Shown here one piece after another: positions 22,444 through 31,211 of a DNA stretch of 64,000 nucleotides (positions are counted from its first letter, which is position 1; every line of letters starts with the position of its first letter). Origin of the DNA: 2-02-FULL-66-14 sp964651335 (GTDB lineage: Bacteria; Pseudomonadota; Gammaproteobacteria; Burkholderiales; SG8-39); NCBI GenBank assembly GCA_964651335.1, contig CAZYVT010000012.1:1-64000 (forward strand). The letters run 5' to 3'. The position numbers and the translations under genes were made by a program. Below the pieces are notes generated by a model. That model made no database searches and was not told where the DNA came from. It worked only from the letters and a program-made list of their open reading frames with translations.

Positions 22444-24840
22444 GCGACGCGGCTCGCCGGTCGGCGCCGCCTGTTCTCCGAGTGCAAGCCACGTCGAGAC
22501 GACGCTGTCGGGATTGAGAGACAGGCTGTCGATTCCGCGCTCCATCAGCCAGCGCGCCAGGTCCGGGTGGTCCGACGGGCCCTGTCCGCAGATCCCCACG
22601 TACTTTCCATGCTTGCGGCAGGCGCGGATCGCAAGCTCGAGCAGTGCTTTCACCGCGGGGTCGCGCTCGTCAAAAGCGCCGGCGACCAGACTCGAATCGC
22701 GGTCCAGGCCCAGCGTCAGCTGGGTGAGATCGTTGGAACCGATCGAGAAGCCGTCGAAATGCTCCAGAAATGCTTCCGCCAGGATCGCGTTGGACGGCAC
22801 CTCGCACATCATGACCAGCCGAAGGCCGTTGTCGCCACGCCGCAAACCGTGATCCGCAAGCAGCTTGACGACGTTCCTCGCCTCGTCGAGGGTGCGCACG
22901 AACGGCACCATGAGTTCGACGTTGACCAGGCCGAGCTCCCCGCGCACCTTGCGAATCGCCGCGCACTCGAGCTCGAAGCAGGCGCGGAAATCGGGCGCCA
23001 GATAACGCGCGGCGCCGCGAAATCCGAGCATCGGGTTTTCCTCCTCCGGCTCGTAACGTCCTCCCCCCAATAGTTTCCGGTACTCATTGGACTTGAAATC
23101 GGAGAGCCGCACGATCACCGGCTTGGGCCAGAACGCCGCGGCGATCGTGGCAACGCCCTCGACCAGTTTCTCCCGGAAAAAACTGCTCGGGTCGGGGTAC
23201 CCCCGAGCGGCGCGCTCCACCGCCGCCTTCAGGTCCTGCGGCAACGTCTCGTGTTCGATGCACGCCCTCGGATGCACGCCAATCTCGTTATTGATGATGA
23301 ATTCCAGGCGCGCCAGCCCGACGCCTGCGTTCGGCAGCTGCGCGAAGTTGAACGCGAGCCGCGGATTGCCGACGTTCATCGCGATTTTCAGCGGGATCCG
23401 GGGCATCTCGCCGAGCTCGGTCGTGGCGATTTCGAAGGCCAGCAACCCTTCGTAGACGTTTCCGGTGTCGCCTTCGGCGCAGGAAACGGTCACCGGCTGC
23501 CCGTCGTTCAAACGCTGCGTCGCGTTGCCGCATCCGACGACCGCGGGAATTCCGAGCTCCCGGGCGATGATCGCAGCGTGACACGTACGCCCGCCGCGGT
23601 TGGTGACGATCGCGCTCGCGAGCTTCATCACCGGTTCCCAATTCGGATCGGTCATGTCCGTGACCAGCACCTCGCCCTTGCGAACGGTCGACATCCGCGA
23701 GATGTCCGTGACCACACGCACCGGGCCGGCGCCGATCTTGTGGCCAATCGCGCGTCCTGTGGCAAGCACCCGGCCGCGGCTCTTGAGCCGGTAGCGCTCT
23801 TCGGCCTGGCCCCGTTTTCTGGACCGCACCGTCTCGGGTCGGGCCTGGACGATATAGATCCTGCCGTCCGCGCCATCCTTTGCCCACTCGATGTCCATCG
23901 GGCAGCCGTAATGCTTTTCAATCGAACAGGCATAGCGCGCCAGCTCGAGGACATCCGCGTCGTTGAGGGAAAAGCGGTTGCGTTCGGCATCCGTCGCCTC
24001 GACCGTCCGCGTCGAGCGCCCGGCAGATGCCGCCTGCGCAAAGATCATCTTCTGCAGCTTCGAGCCGAGGCTGCGCCGGATGATCGCCGGATGTCCCGCG
24101 TCGAGCATCGGTTTGTGCACATAGAACTCGTCGGGATTGACCGCGCCCTGCACCACCAGCTCGCCCAGGCCCCAGGAGGACGTGATGAAGACCACGTCCC
24201 GAAAGCCGGACTCCGTGTCCAGGGTGAACATCACACCGGCCGCGCCCAGATCGCTCCGCACCATGCGCTGCACGGCCACCGACAGGGACACCGCGCCGTG
24301 CTCGAACCCTCGATGCACCCGGTACGAAATCGCGCGATCGTTATACAGCGACGCAAAGACACGCCGGATTGCCTCCAGCACCTGCTCGGCGCCACGAATG
24401 TTGAGGAAAGTTTCCTGCTGGCCGGCGAACGACGCATCCGGCAGATCTTCGGCGGTCGCAGAGGATCTGACGGCAAACGAGAGATCGCTCGAGGACTCAT
24501 TTATAAGTTGTTGATAATAAGCTTTTAGTTCTGACGCTATGTGGCTCGGAAACGATGCGGAGGAGATCCAGCTGCGGATTTCGGTGCCACAGCGAGCAAG
24601 AGCTTCGACATCGTTCGGGTCAAGTGCCTGCAGGCGCGCCGCGATTCGCCGATCGAGGCCGTATTCGGAAAGAAACTCCTGGTACGCGCGGACGGTCGTC
24701 GCGAAACCCCCGGGAACCCGGATACCCGTCTGCGACAGTCGCCCCACCATTTCGCCAAGCGAGGAATTCTTTCCTCCCACCTGATGCAGGTCGGCCATTC
24801 GCAGATCGCTCAGCCATCTGACGTAGACCCCGTCTGTCAT
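22429..24840 (-). CDS. ppsA: Phosphoenolpyruvate synthase
   Basis: PpsA makes PEP from pyruvate, ATP and water for gluconeogenesis. The 803-residue protein has the N-terminal ATP-grasp domain (KNSSLGEM near the start, FAVRSSATAEDLPDASFAGQQ). The phosphohistidine domain carries GGRTCHAAIIARELGIPAVVG with the catalytic His. The C-terminal TIM barrel contains FDGFSIGSNDLTQL and the Cys motif GICGQGPSDHP. The start ATG 24840 follows GAGAGGAAAGG. It is divergent from ppsR, its regulator by reversible phosphorylation, the standard arrangement. Confidence 0.98.
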   Translation of the reverse strand: MTDGVYVRWLSDLRMADLHQVGGKNSSLGEMVGRLSQTGIRVPGGFATTVRAYQEFLSEYGLDRRIAARLQALDPNDVEALARCGTEIRSWISSASFPSHIASELKAYYQQLINESSSDLSFAVRSSATAEDLPDASFAGQQETFLNIRGAEQVLEAIRRVFASLYNDRAISYRVHRGFEHGAVSLSVAVQRMVRSDLGAAGVMFTLDTESGFRDVVFITSSWGLGELVVQGAVNPDEFYVHKPMLDAGHPAIIRRSLGSKLQKMIFAQAASAGRSTRTVEATDAERNRFSLNDADVLELARYACSIEKHYGCPMDIEWAKDGADGRIYIVQARPETVRSRKRGQAEERYRLKSRGRVLATGRAIGHKIGAGPVRVVTDISRMSTVRKGEVLVTDMTDPNWEPVMKLASAIVTNRGGRTCHAAIIARELGIPAVVGCGNATQRLNDGQPVTVSCAEGDTGNVYEGLLAFEIATTELGEMPRIPLKIAMNVGNPRLAFNFAQLPNAGVGLARLEFIINNEIGVHPRACIEHETLPQDLKAAVERAARGYPDPSSFFREKLVEGVATIAAAFWPKPVIVRLSDFKSNEYRKLLGGGRYEPEEENPMLGFRGAARYLAPDFRACFELECAAIRKVRGELGLVNVELMVPFVRTLDEARNVVKLLADHGLRRGDNGLRLVMMCEVPSNAILAEAFLEHFDGFSIGSNDLTQLTLGLDRDSSLVAGAFDERDPAVKALLELAIRACRKHGKYVGICGQGPSDHPDLARWLMERGIDSLSLNPDSVVSTWLALGEQAAPTGEPRRSALA

Positions 24841-24933
24841 GCGCCTTTCCTCTCCGATTGCTCCATCGGCGTTATGCCTCTATTGTATCGGCTCGCCCTT
24901 TTGTCGCGCAGCACAACCCAGCCGTTTTTCGAG

Positions 24934-25758
24934 ATGCCTCAACGACGCACGATATTTTTCGTTTCCGACGGCACAGGGATCACCGCGCAGATGCTCGGTC
25001 ACAGCCTGCTCACGCAGTTCGAGGGCGTCGAGTTCAATCACGTGACCATACCGTTCGTGGATAGCGTCAAAAAGGCGGAGGAATGCCTCGACCGGATCGA
25101 GCGCGAAGCGGTGCCGGGCAACGGCCAGCCGATCGTGTTCTCGACGCTGGTCAACGGCGACGTCCGCCAGGTGATTCGGCGTGCAAAAGCACTGTTTCTC
25201 GATTTTTTCGAGACCTTCATCGATCCGCTTGAAGCCGGACTCGGCGTGAGGTCCAGCCACGCCATTGGCCGCTCGCACAGTGCGCTCGACAAGCAGGAGT
25301 ACCAGCAGCGCATCGAGGCAATCAATTTTGCGATGACGCACGACGACGGCGCCTCGCACCGGGAATTGGGCCAGGCAGACGTGATCCTGATCGGCGTTTC
25401 GCGCAGCGGCAAGACCCCCACGAGCCTCTATCTGGCGCTGCAGCTCGGCGTCAGGGCCGCGAACTATCCGTTGATTCCCGAGGACTTCGCCCGTGATCAG
25501 CTGCCCGGGGCGCTCCGAACTCACAAGGCGAAGCTGTACGGTCTGACGATCGGCCCGGAGCGGCTGCATGAAATCAGGCAGCAGCGCCGGCCCGCCAGCC
25601 GATACGCCGATCTCGCCAACTGCCGCTACGAAGTCGAGCATGCGGAAATGCTGATGCGGCGCGAGGGCATCCGGTGGATCAATTCGACCGCAAAATCGAT
25701 CGAGGAGATCGCGACCACGATCCTGCGCGAGCTCAGGATCGAGCGCCACATGTACTGA
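24934..25758 (+). CDS. ppsR: PEP synthase regulatory protein (kinase/pyrophosphorylase)
   Basis: PpsR inactivates PpsA by ADP-dependent phosphorylation of a threonine and reactivates it by phosphate-dependent removal. The 274-residue protein has the N-terminal RTIFFVSDGTGITAQMLGHSLL block and the P loop GVSRSGKTPTSLYLA near residue 150 that define this family (formerly DUF299). ATG 24934 is the start that matches the family; the frame is open further upstream but only as an antisense shadow of ppsA. Its 3' end overlaps the methyltransferase gene by 26 bases. Confidence 0.96.
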   Translation: MPQRRTIFFVSDGTGITAQMLGHSLLTQFEGVEFNHVTIPFVDSVKKAEECLDRIEREAVPGNGQPIVFSTLVNGDVRQVIRRAKALFLDFFETFIDPLEAGLGVRSSHAIGRSHSALDKQEYQQRIEAINFAMTHDDGASHRELGQADVILIGVSRSGKTPTSLYLALQLGVRAANYPLIPEDFARDQLPGALRTHKAKLYGLTIGPERLHEIRQQRRPASRYADLANCRYEVEHAEMLMRREGIRWINSTAKSIEEIATTILRELRIERHMY

Positions 25759-26524
25759 GCTGCCGGCTTCTCTCGTAAAAACAGATCGCGGCGGCGGCCG
25801 CCACATTGAGCGACTCTCCCGTTCCCGGCATCGGTATGGTGACCGCGAGGTTCGCACGCGCGGCCAGAGGACCGTGGATGCCGCGTCCTTCGGCGCCAAA
25901 GATCCAGAAAATCCGCCCTGCCAGTCCGGCTTCTGCAATCGGCGTGCCGCCGCGCGGCACGGTGCTGACGACGGTTCCGCCGAAGCGCCCGAGATCTGCC
26001 ACTGGATCGCGCGATGCGCCGATGCACAATGCGAAGTGCGCGCCCATCCCGGCGCGCAGCACTTTCGGAGACCACGGGTCGGCGCACCCGGGGCCGACCA
26101 GCACATCGCGCACGCCGAACGCCGCGGCGCTTCGCAAGACTGCGCCGACGTTGCCTGCATCCTGAATGCCGTCCAGCAAAACGCAGCACGGCGAGTCCGG
26201 AAGCGACGGCCGTGCGGTCGGGAGCGCGATTTCCGCGGCGATTCCTTGTGGAGTCTGCGCGCCCGCAAGCGCGCGGAATACGGCGCTCGAAACGAGCACT
26301 GGCGAAATTCCGGCGCGCTCTGCCACGACATCGAGTTCGCGCCCCAGGATCCTGTCTTCGGAGACGATCAGCGCCTCGGGTTTGCCACCGCAGTCGAGGT
26401 ATGCGGCCACCAGGCGAGGTCCTTCGATGAGCGCCCGTTCCTCAGCGCGCCGCGCCCGCGCATCCCGCACCAGCCTTTGCCAGCGGCGCACGCGCGGGTT
26501 GGCGCGCGAGCGGACGACGGTCAT
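25733..26524 (-). CDS. SpoU-family RNA 2'-O-methyltransferase (TrmH/RlmB-like)
   Basis: This 263-residue SPOUT methyltransferase has an N-terminal substrate-binding domain and the three SpoU motifs. These are DGIQDAGNVGAVLRSAAAFGV (motif 1 Asn and Arg), FGAEGRGI (motif 2), and IPMPGTGESLNVAAAAAI (motif 3). The family methylates 2'-oxygens in 23S rRNA (RlmB) or tRNA; the target cannot be fixed from sequence alone. ATG 26524 overlaps the stop of the upstream senA gene as ATGA, an odd partnership for an RNA enzyme that probably only reflects compact packing. A longer frame to 26953 is a shadow. Confidence 0.88.
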   Translation of the reverse strand: MTVVRSRANPRVRRWQRLVRDARARRAEERALIEGPRLVAAYLDCGGKPEALIVSEDRILGRELDVVAERAGISPVLVSSAVFRALAGAQTPQGIAAEIALPTARPSLPDSPCCVLLDGIQDAGNVGAVLRSAAAFGVRDVLVGPGCADPWSPKVLRAGMGAHFALCIGASRDPVADLGRFGGTVVSTVPRGGTPIAEAGLAGRIFWIFGAEGRGIHGPLAARANLAVTIPMPGTGESLNVAAAAAICFYERSRQLSTCGARS

Positions 26525-27747
26525 TGCGTTTCTGGCGCGCAGGTCCGGAACCCGGCAAAGATGTCCGCGCGATCGGGCGTAAAAAAGTTTCGATACGTCG
26601 TGCAAGCGATGCGTCGCGAAGTGGCGAAAGCGCCGCCGCGCAGCACCTTGTGTGTTCCGAACCAGGGCTCGGAGTACTCTTTGTAGGGATCCCGCAGGAA
26701 GCGCGGATACGGCAGAAACGGGGTCGCGGTCCACTCCCAGATGTTGCCCGTCATCTGGCGCACGCCCCAGGGGCTGTCGCCAAGCGGGTAGGCGTGAACA
26801 CTTGCAGGCGAAGCGTTCTCGAGGTTCGCACGCTCCGGCGTCCAGGGCTCGTCGCCCCAGGGATGAAGCCGCTTGCGTCCCGATCGCGGGTCCCAGGTCG
26901 CGGCGAACTCCCACTCGGCCTCGGTCGGGAGCCGCCGCCCGGCGTAGCGGCAATAGCCCTGCGCCTCGTTCCAGCTCACGTGCATCACCGGCTCATCGTC
27001 CACCAGGGCCAGCCAGCGGTCGAAGCGTCGCACGTGCCAGACGCCGTCGAGCTGCTTCCAGTGCGCCGGTGGCCGGCCGCCGGCGTCGACAAATGCGCGA
27101 TACTCGGCGTTCGTCACTGCCGTGCGCGCGATGCGGAACGGCTGGAGTACGACCGGGTGAACCCATTTCTCGTTGTCGAATATGAATTCGCCGCTATGGT
27201 GTGCCCCCAGCAGGAACGCGCCTCCTGGAATTTCCGCATCGCCGGCAAGCCGTTCGCCTGCCGGATGGTCTCGCCTCGCGAGCGCCGGCGCCTCGTACCC
27301 CAGGGTCTGGCGCGTATAGTGAAACGCCTCTGCGTGCATGTCCTCGTGACGCACCGCAAGCTGGGCGAAATAGACATCGTCCTCGTCGCAACGTTGCGAA
27401 AGGCGCTCGAGCAGCTGCTCCAGCACCGCATCGCGATAGCGAATGGTCGCCTGAAACGTCTGCAGCGGCAGCGACCAGCGTGAGTCGTGCGGCATCGTCG
27501 CCGAGTTGTAGAAGTCGTCGGCATTGGGCAGAATCGAATCGCCGCGCGCCGTCGCGTGGCGTCCCGGCGCGGTGCGTCTCAGACACCAGTACTCCTGGAA
27601 CCAACCCACGTGCCCCAGCTCCCACCGCGGCGGATTGACGGTCGCAAGCATCGGGCCGAATTCGCGCGCATCTGCGAGGTCGTCTGCGACCGCGCGTGTA
27701 TGCGCGCGCGACGCGTTCAGTTCCGCGGCGAGCATTGCTGGCGTCAT
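26521..27747 (-). CDS. senA: Selenoneine synthase SenA (EgtB-like non-heme iron enzyme)
   Basis: This 408-residue protein has the EgtB architecture: an N-terminal DinB-like four-helix domain and a C-terminal sulfatase-modifying-factor fold. The iron ligands are visible: His in ELGHVGWFQEYW and the pair in HEDMHAE (HX3HXE). The C-terminal fold shows RLPTEAEWEFAA and NIWEWT. EgtB enzymes join a sulfur donor to trimethylhistidine for ergothioneine; SenA does the equivalent with a selenosugar to make selenoneine. The divergent neighbour is the SenB glycosyltransferase family, which is the main reason for choosing SenA over EgtB. No EgtD methyltransferase is present nearby, so trimethylhistidine must come from elsewhere or be imported. 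Confidence 0.82.
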   Translation of the reverse strand: MTPAMLAAELNASRAHTRAVADDLADAREFGPMLATVNPPRWELGHVGWFQEYWCLRRTAPGRHATARGDSILPNADDFYNSATMPHDSRWSLPLQTFQATIRYRDAVLEQLLERLSQRCDEDDVYFAQLAVRHEDMHAEAFHYTRQTLGYEAPALARRDHPAGERLAGDAEIPGGAFLLGAHHSGEFIFDNEKWVHPVVLQPFRIARTAVTNAEYRAFVDAGGRPPAHWKQLDGVWHVRRFDRWLALVDDEPVMHVSWNEAQGYCRYAGRRLPTEAEWEFAATWDPRSGRKRLHPWGDEPWTPERANLENASPASVHAYPLGDSPWGVRQMTGNIWEWTATPFLPYPRFLRDPYKEYSEPWFGTHKVLRGGAFATSRRIACTTYRNFFTPDRADIFAGFRTCAPETQ

Positions 27748-27761
27748 GACTGGTACCAGTC
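27748..27761. promoter_or_regulatory. Perfect 14-base palindrome in the senA/senB gap
   Basis: GACTGGTACCAGTC is its own reverse complement and directly abuts the senA start codon. The whole divergent gap is only 32 bases (27748-27779). On the senA strand TAGACT (27764-27759) could be a -10 box with TTCTCA 17 bases before it inside senB, which would place the palindrome over the transcription start. This is an operator-like arrangement. Confidence 0.5.
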
Positions 27762-27779
27762 TAGCGAAGAACGACGGCT

Positions 27780-28739
27780 GTGAGAATCGCGCTGATCACT
27801 CCCGCGGGCGCTGGTTCGCGGGCCGGAAACCGCCACACCGCGATGCGGTGGGCCTCCTTTTTGCGCGCCGCCGGGCACCGCGTTGCGGTGGCGACCGGGT
27901 GGCGGCCGGACCCGCACACCGAATTCATGCTCGCGCTGCACGCAAGGCGCAGTCATGCTTCGATCCTGGCGTTCCGCGAGGTGCACCCGGACCGGCCGCT
28001 GCTGCTCGCACTGACCGGCACCGACTTGTATCGCGACATCCGCACTTCCGACGACGCGCGCGATTCGCTGCGCCGGGCAGACGGGTTCATCGTCCTGCAG
28101 CCAAAGGCGATCGAGGAGCTGCCGCCTTCGCAGCGAGGCCGCGCGCACATCGTCATCCAGTCCTGTTCGAGCCTGCTGCGGCACCTGCCCGTGACGCGGC
28201 GCTTCCGCGTCTGCGTGATCGGTCACCTTCGCGAGGAAAAGGATCCGCTGTGCGCGCTCCGTGCGCTGGACCTTGTCCCGCGGGATGTCCGGATCGAACT
28301 GATCCAGCTCGGCGAAGCGCTCGATGCGCGTTTCGCCGACGCAGCGCGTGACGCCATGAAGCGCGAGCCGCGCTATCGATGGCTGGGCGGCGCGCCTCAC
28401 GCGCAGGCATTGCGCTGGCTCGCCTCGAGCCACGCGATGATCATCAGCTCGCGCATGGAGGGAGGTGCAAATGTCGTGTCCGAGGCGATCCGTATCGGCG
28501 TGCCGGTGATCGCATCGCGTATCCCCGGCAATCTGGGATTGCTGGGCGCTGGCTATCCGGCGTATTTCGCAGCCGAAAACGTCCGGGCGCTGGCCACCCT
28601 GGTGCGGCGCACGGCCTCGGACCCGGTGTTCTACCGGCTATTGAAGCGGCACGTGGCGAAGCTCCGTCCCATGGTCGCTCCCGAGAACGAGCGACGCATG
28701 CTCCTTGCTGCAGTCACGGCCGCGCAAGAAGCTTCCTGA
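27780..28739 (+). CDS. senB: Selenosugar synthase SenB (TIGR04348-type glycosyltransferase)
   Basis: SenB is a GT-B glycosyltransferase that forms a carbon-selenium bond between selenophosphate and a UDP-sugar, supplying SenA. The 319-residue protein opens with MRIALITPAGAGSRAGNRHTAMRW, shows the TGTDLYRD and FIVLQPKAIEEL blocks I associate with the TIGR04348 family. It ends with the GT4 donor motif SRMEGGANVVSEAIRIGVPVIAS. It starts at GTG 27780, only 32 bases from senA on the other strand. Its 3' end overlaps rnhB by 26 bases. The SelD-like senC gene usually found with it is not in the window. Confidence 0.85.
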   Translation: MRIALITPAGAGSRAGNRHTAMRWASFLRAAGHRVAVATGWRPDPHTEFMLALHARRSHASILAFREVHPDRPLLLALTGTDLYRDIRTSDDARDSLRRADGFIVLQPKAIEELPPSQRGRAHIVIQSCSSLLRHLPVTRRFRVCVIGHLREEKDPLCALRALDLVPRDVRIELIQLGEALDARFADAARDAMKREPRYRWLGGAPHAQALRWLASSHAMIISSRMEGGANVVSEAIRIGVPVIASRIPGNLGLLGAGYPAYFAAENVRALATLVRRTASDPVFYRLLKRHVAKLRPMVAPENERRMLLAAVTAAQEAS

Positions 28740-29292
28740 CCGGCGCATACGAGCGCCGGTGAATCTCGCACGCACCGAAGCGTTGCAGCAGCTGCAGATG
28801 CTCGCGCGTCGGATAGCCCTTGTGCCGGTCGAGCCGGTACTGCGGAAAACGCAGGTGCAGCCGGCGCATCTCCGCGTCACGCGCGGTCTTGGCGAGGATC
28901 GATGCCGCCGAAATGGCGGGATGCAGGCGGTCGCCGCCGACGATGGATCGCACGGGGCAGGCAAGGCTCGGGCAATGAGCGCCGTCGATGAGCGTTTCCT
29001 CGGGCACGAAACCCAGGCCTTCGACCGCGCGCTGCATCGCGAGCAGCGTCGCCCGGAGGATGTTGAGCCGGTCGATTTCCTCGACCGAGGCCCAGGCCAC
29101 GTGCCAGGCGAGCGCGCGCGCGCGAATCGTTTCTCCGAGCCGTTCGCGCGGCGCTTGCGCAATCAGTTTCGAGTCCTTCAGCCCGTCGATCGGAGAGTCC
29201 GGATCGAGCACCACCGCGGCGGCGCAGACCGGCCCGGCGATCGGCCCGCGTCCCGCCTCGTCCACGCCGCAGACCCCGGGTCTATACGCCAT
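28714..29292 (-). CDS. rnhB: Ribonuclease HII
   Basis: RNase HII removes ribonucleotides from DNA and RNA of hybrids. The 192-residue protein has the signature CGVDEAGRGPIAGPV with the first two catalytic acids (Asp10 and Glu11). It also shows the conserved LKDSKLIAQAPRERL block and the later Asp residues in LIDGAHCP and SILAKTARDAEM. The start ATG 29292 overlaps the lpxB 3' end by 11 bases, so it is the last gene of the long envelope operon. Linkage lpxA-lpxB-rnhB is classical in proteobacteria. Confidence 0.96.
   Translation of the reverse strand: MAYRPGVCGVDEAGRGPIAGPVCAAAVVLDPDSPIDGLKDSKLIAQAPRERLGETIRARALAWHVAWASVEEIDRLNILRATLLAMQRAVEGLGFVPEETLIDGAHCPSLACPVRSIVGGDRLHPAISAASILAKTARDAEMRRLHLRFPQYRLDRHKGYPTREHLQLLQRFGACEIHRRSYAPVRKLLARP
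28739..28760. terminator. Hairpin at the senB/rnhB convergent ends
   Basis: ACCGGCGC (28739-28746) and GCGCCGGT (28753-28760) form a perfect eight-pair stem with a six-base loop, starting at the last base of the senB stop and lying within the 3' coding part of rnhB. There is no T tract on either side, so termination efficiency is uncertain. Confidence 0.4.
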
Positions 29293-30436
29293 CGAGCACG
29301 CGCAGCACGGCCTGTGCGGCGCGCTCGGCCGTGTTCTGCCGCAGCGTGGCGTGAATTTCGCGAAACTTCTGAATTTGCCGTTGCTGGAGCGCAGTGTCGC
29401 GCAGGAGACCGAGCAGTGCGGCAGCGAGCGCCGCGGGCGTCGCCTTGCCTTGGACGTATTCGGGCACCAGCAACTCGCCGGCGAGGATGTTGGGCATGCC
29501 GATGTAAGGCAGATAGGCCATGTGGCGCATCAACATCCAGGAGATATGCGACTGGCGGTACGCGATCACCATCGGCGTCTTGAGCAGAGCCGACTCGAGT
29601 GTGGCGGTGCCACTTGCCACCAGTGCGAGGTCCGCCGAGGCGAGCGCTTCGTGTGAATGGCCGAACAAGAGCGTAAGCGGGAGGTCGGTACGCCGGTGCG
29701 CCCGCAGGGCCGCCTCGAACATGTCCCGCGTCTCGCGCGTTGCGGCGGGACAGACGAAATGCGTCTCCGCGATTTCCTGCCGAAAGCGATGCGCGGCGAG
29801 CAAGAAGGTCTCCGCCATGTAGTGCAACTCCGAGCGGCGACTGCCGGGAAGCAATGCGACGATCAGTTTGCCGGTCGGCAGCCGCAACTGCGCACGCGCT
29901 TCGGCCTTGTCGACCTCCATCGGGATCACGTCCGCGAGCGGATGCCCCACGTAAGTGACGGGCACGCCTAATCGCTCGTAAAGCGGCGGTTCGAAGGGAA
30001 ACATGGCGAGCAAATGCGTTACCGAGCGCGCGACCCGGTGGACGCGCCGGCGCCGCCAGGCCCATACCGACGGGCTGACATAGTGCACCACGGGAATTCC
30101 CGCATCCTTGAGCGTCCGCTCCAGGCCGAGATTGAACTCGGATGCATCCACGCCGATGAAAAGCGCCGGACGCTCGGCGAGAAAACGCTTCGCCAGCTGG
30201 TTGCGAATGCGCACGATCTTGCGGTAATGCCGCAACACCTCGGCGAAGCCGCGCACCGCGAGCTTCTCCATCGGATAGTGCGCATGAAAACCCTGCGCGA
30301 GCATTTTCGGCCCGCCGACTCCTTCGAACCGCAATTCGGGCCGGCGTTGCCTGAGCGCCGCGATGAGGTGTGCCGCCAGCTGATCGCCCGAGGCTTCGCC
30401 AGCCACCATGCCGACGCGCTGGTTCGCCTTGGACAC
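29282..30436 (-). CDS. lpxB: Lipid-A-disaccharide synthase
   Basis: LpxB is a GT-B glycosyltransferase (family GT19) that condenses UDP-diacylglucosamine and lipid X into the lipid A disaccharide at the inner membrane. The 384-residue protein has the opening GMVAGEASGDQLAAHLI, the central YVSPSVWAWRRRR block, LLPGSRRSEL, and ASGTATLESALLKTPMVIAYR near the C terminus. It starts four bases after lpxA and precedes rnhB. All expected segments are present and the length is normal. Confidence 0.97.
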   Translation of the reverse strand: MSKANQRVGMVAGEASGDQLAAHLIAALRQRRPELRFEGVGGPKMLAQGFHAHYPMEKLAVRGFAEVLRHYRKIVRIRNQLAKRFLAERPALFIGVDASEFNLGLERTLKDAGIPVVHYVSPSVWAWRRRRVHRVARSVTHLLAMFPFEPPLYERLGVPVTYVGHPLADVIPMEVDKAEARAQLRLPTGKLIVALLPGSRRSELHYMAETFLLAAHRFRQEIAETHFVCPAATRETRDMFEAALRAHRRTDLPLTLLFGHSHEALASADLALVASGTATLESALLKTPMVIAYRQSHISWMLMRHMAYLPYIGMPNILAGELLVPEYVQGKATPAALAAALLGLLRDTALQQRQIQKFREIHATLRQNTAERAAQAVLRVLDGV

Positions 30437-30440
30437 CGAC

Positions 30441-31211
30441 TTATCTGATGATGCCGCGCGTCGTTCGCGCCACGAATTCGAGCAGCACGCCCACTTCCGG
30501 GCAGGCCACGGCCTGGACTGTGAGCCGCTGCAGTGCCTCCTCGAGCCCGAGGCTGGACCGGTATAGCGTTCGATAGGCGCGCTTCAATTCGACAATCGTC
30601 GCATCGGAGAACCCGCGCCGCCGCAGCCCTTTCGTGTTGAGGCCGTAGGGCTTGGCCATATCGCCCGCGGCCATCACGTAGGGCGGCAGGTCGCGATCGA
30701 GAGCCGTACCCATCCTGGTAAAGCTGTGTGCGCCGACCCGAACGAATTGGTGCACCAGCGTATTGCCGCCGAAAATCACCCAGTCGTCAACGTGTACATG
30801 CCCCGCCAGCTGGCTCAGGTTGGCGAAGATCGCATGGCTGCCGATCTGGCAGTCGTGCGCGAAATGCACGTACGCCATGATCCAGTTGTCGTCTCCGACC
30901 CGGGTCGTACCGGCGTCGAGCGCAGTCCCGCGATTGATCGTCACGTATTCGCGAATCGTGTTCCCGTTGCCGATTTCCACCGCCGTCTCCTCGCCGGCAT
31001 ACTTCTTGTCCTGAGGCGGCGCCCCGATGGACACAAACTGGAAAATACGGTTGTTACGCCCGATGCTCGTGCGCCCCTCGACCACGACATGGGGCCCGAT
31101 CCAGGTCCCGTCCCCGACCGTTACGCCATCGCCAATGATCGAATAGGGGCCGACCGAAACGCCCGCCGCGAGTCGCGCTCCCGGCTGCACGATCGCGGTC
31201 GGGTGGATCAT
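30441..31211 (-). CDS. lpxA: UDP-N-acetylglucosamine acyltransferase
   Basis: LpxA starts lipid A synthesis by moving a 3-hydroxyacyl chain from acyl carrier protein to UDP-GlcNAc. The 256-residue protein is a left-handed beta helix with hexapeptide repeats from MIHPTAIVQPGARLA onward. The catalytic His lies in VHFAHDCQIGSHAI, and the helical C-terminal domain contains GLNTKGLRRRGFS. The start ATG 31211 overlaps the fabZ stop as ATGA. An open frame reaching 31532 is an antisense/frame shadow of fabZ. Confidence 0.97.
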   Translation of the reverse strand: MIHPTAIVQPGARLAAGVSVGPYSIIGDGVTVGDGTWIGPHVVVEGRTSIGRNNRIFQFVSIGAPPQDKKYAGEETAVEIGNGNTIREYVTINRGTALDAGTTRVGDDNWIMAYVHFAHDCQIGSHAIFANLSQLAGHVHVDDWVIFGGNTLVHQFVRVGAHSFTRMGTALDRDLPPYVMAAGDMAKPYGLNTKGLRRRGFSDATIVELKRAYRTLYRSSLGLEEALQRLTVQAVACPEVGVLLEFVARTTRGIIR

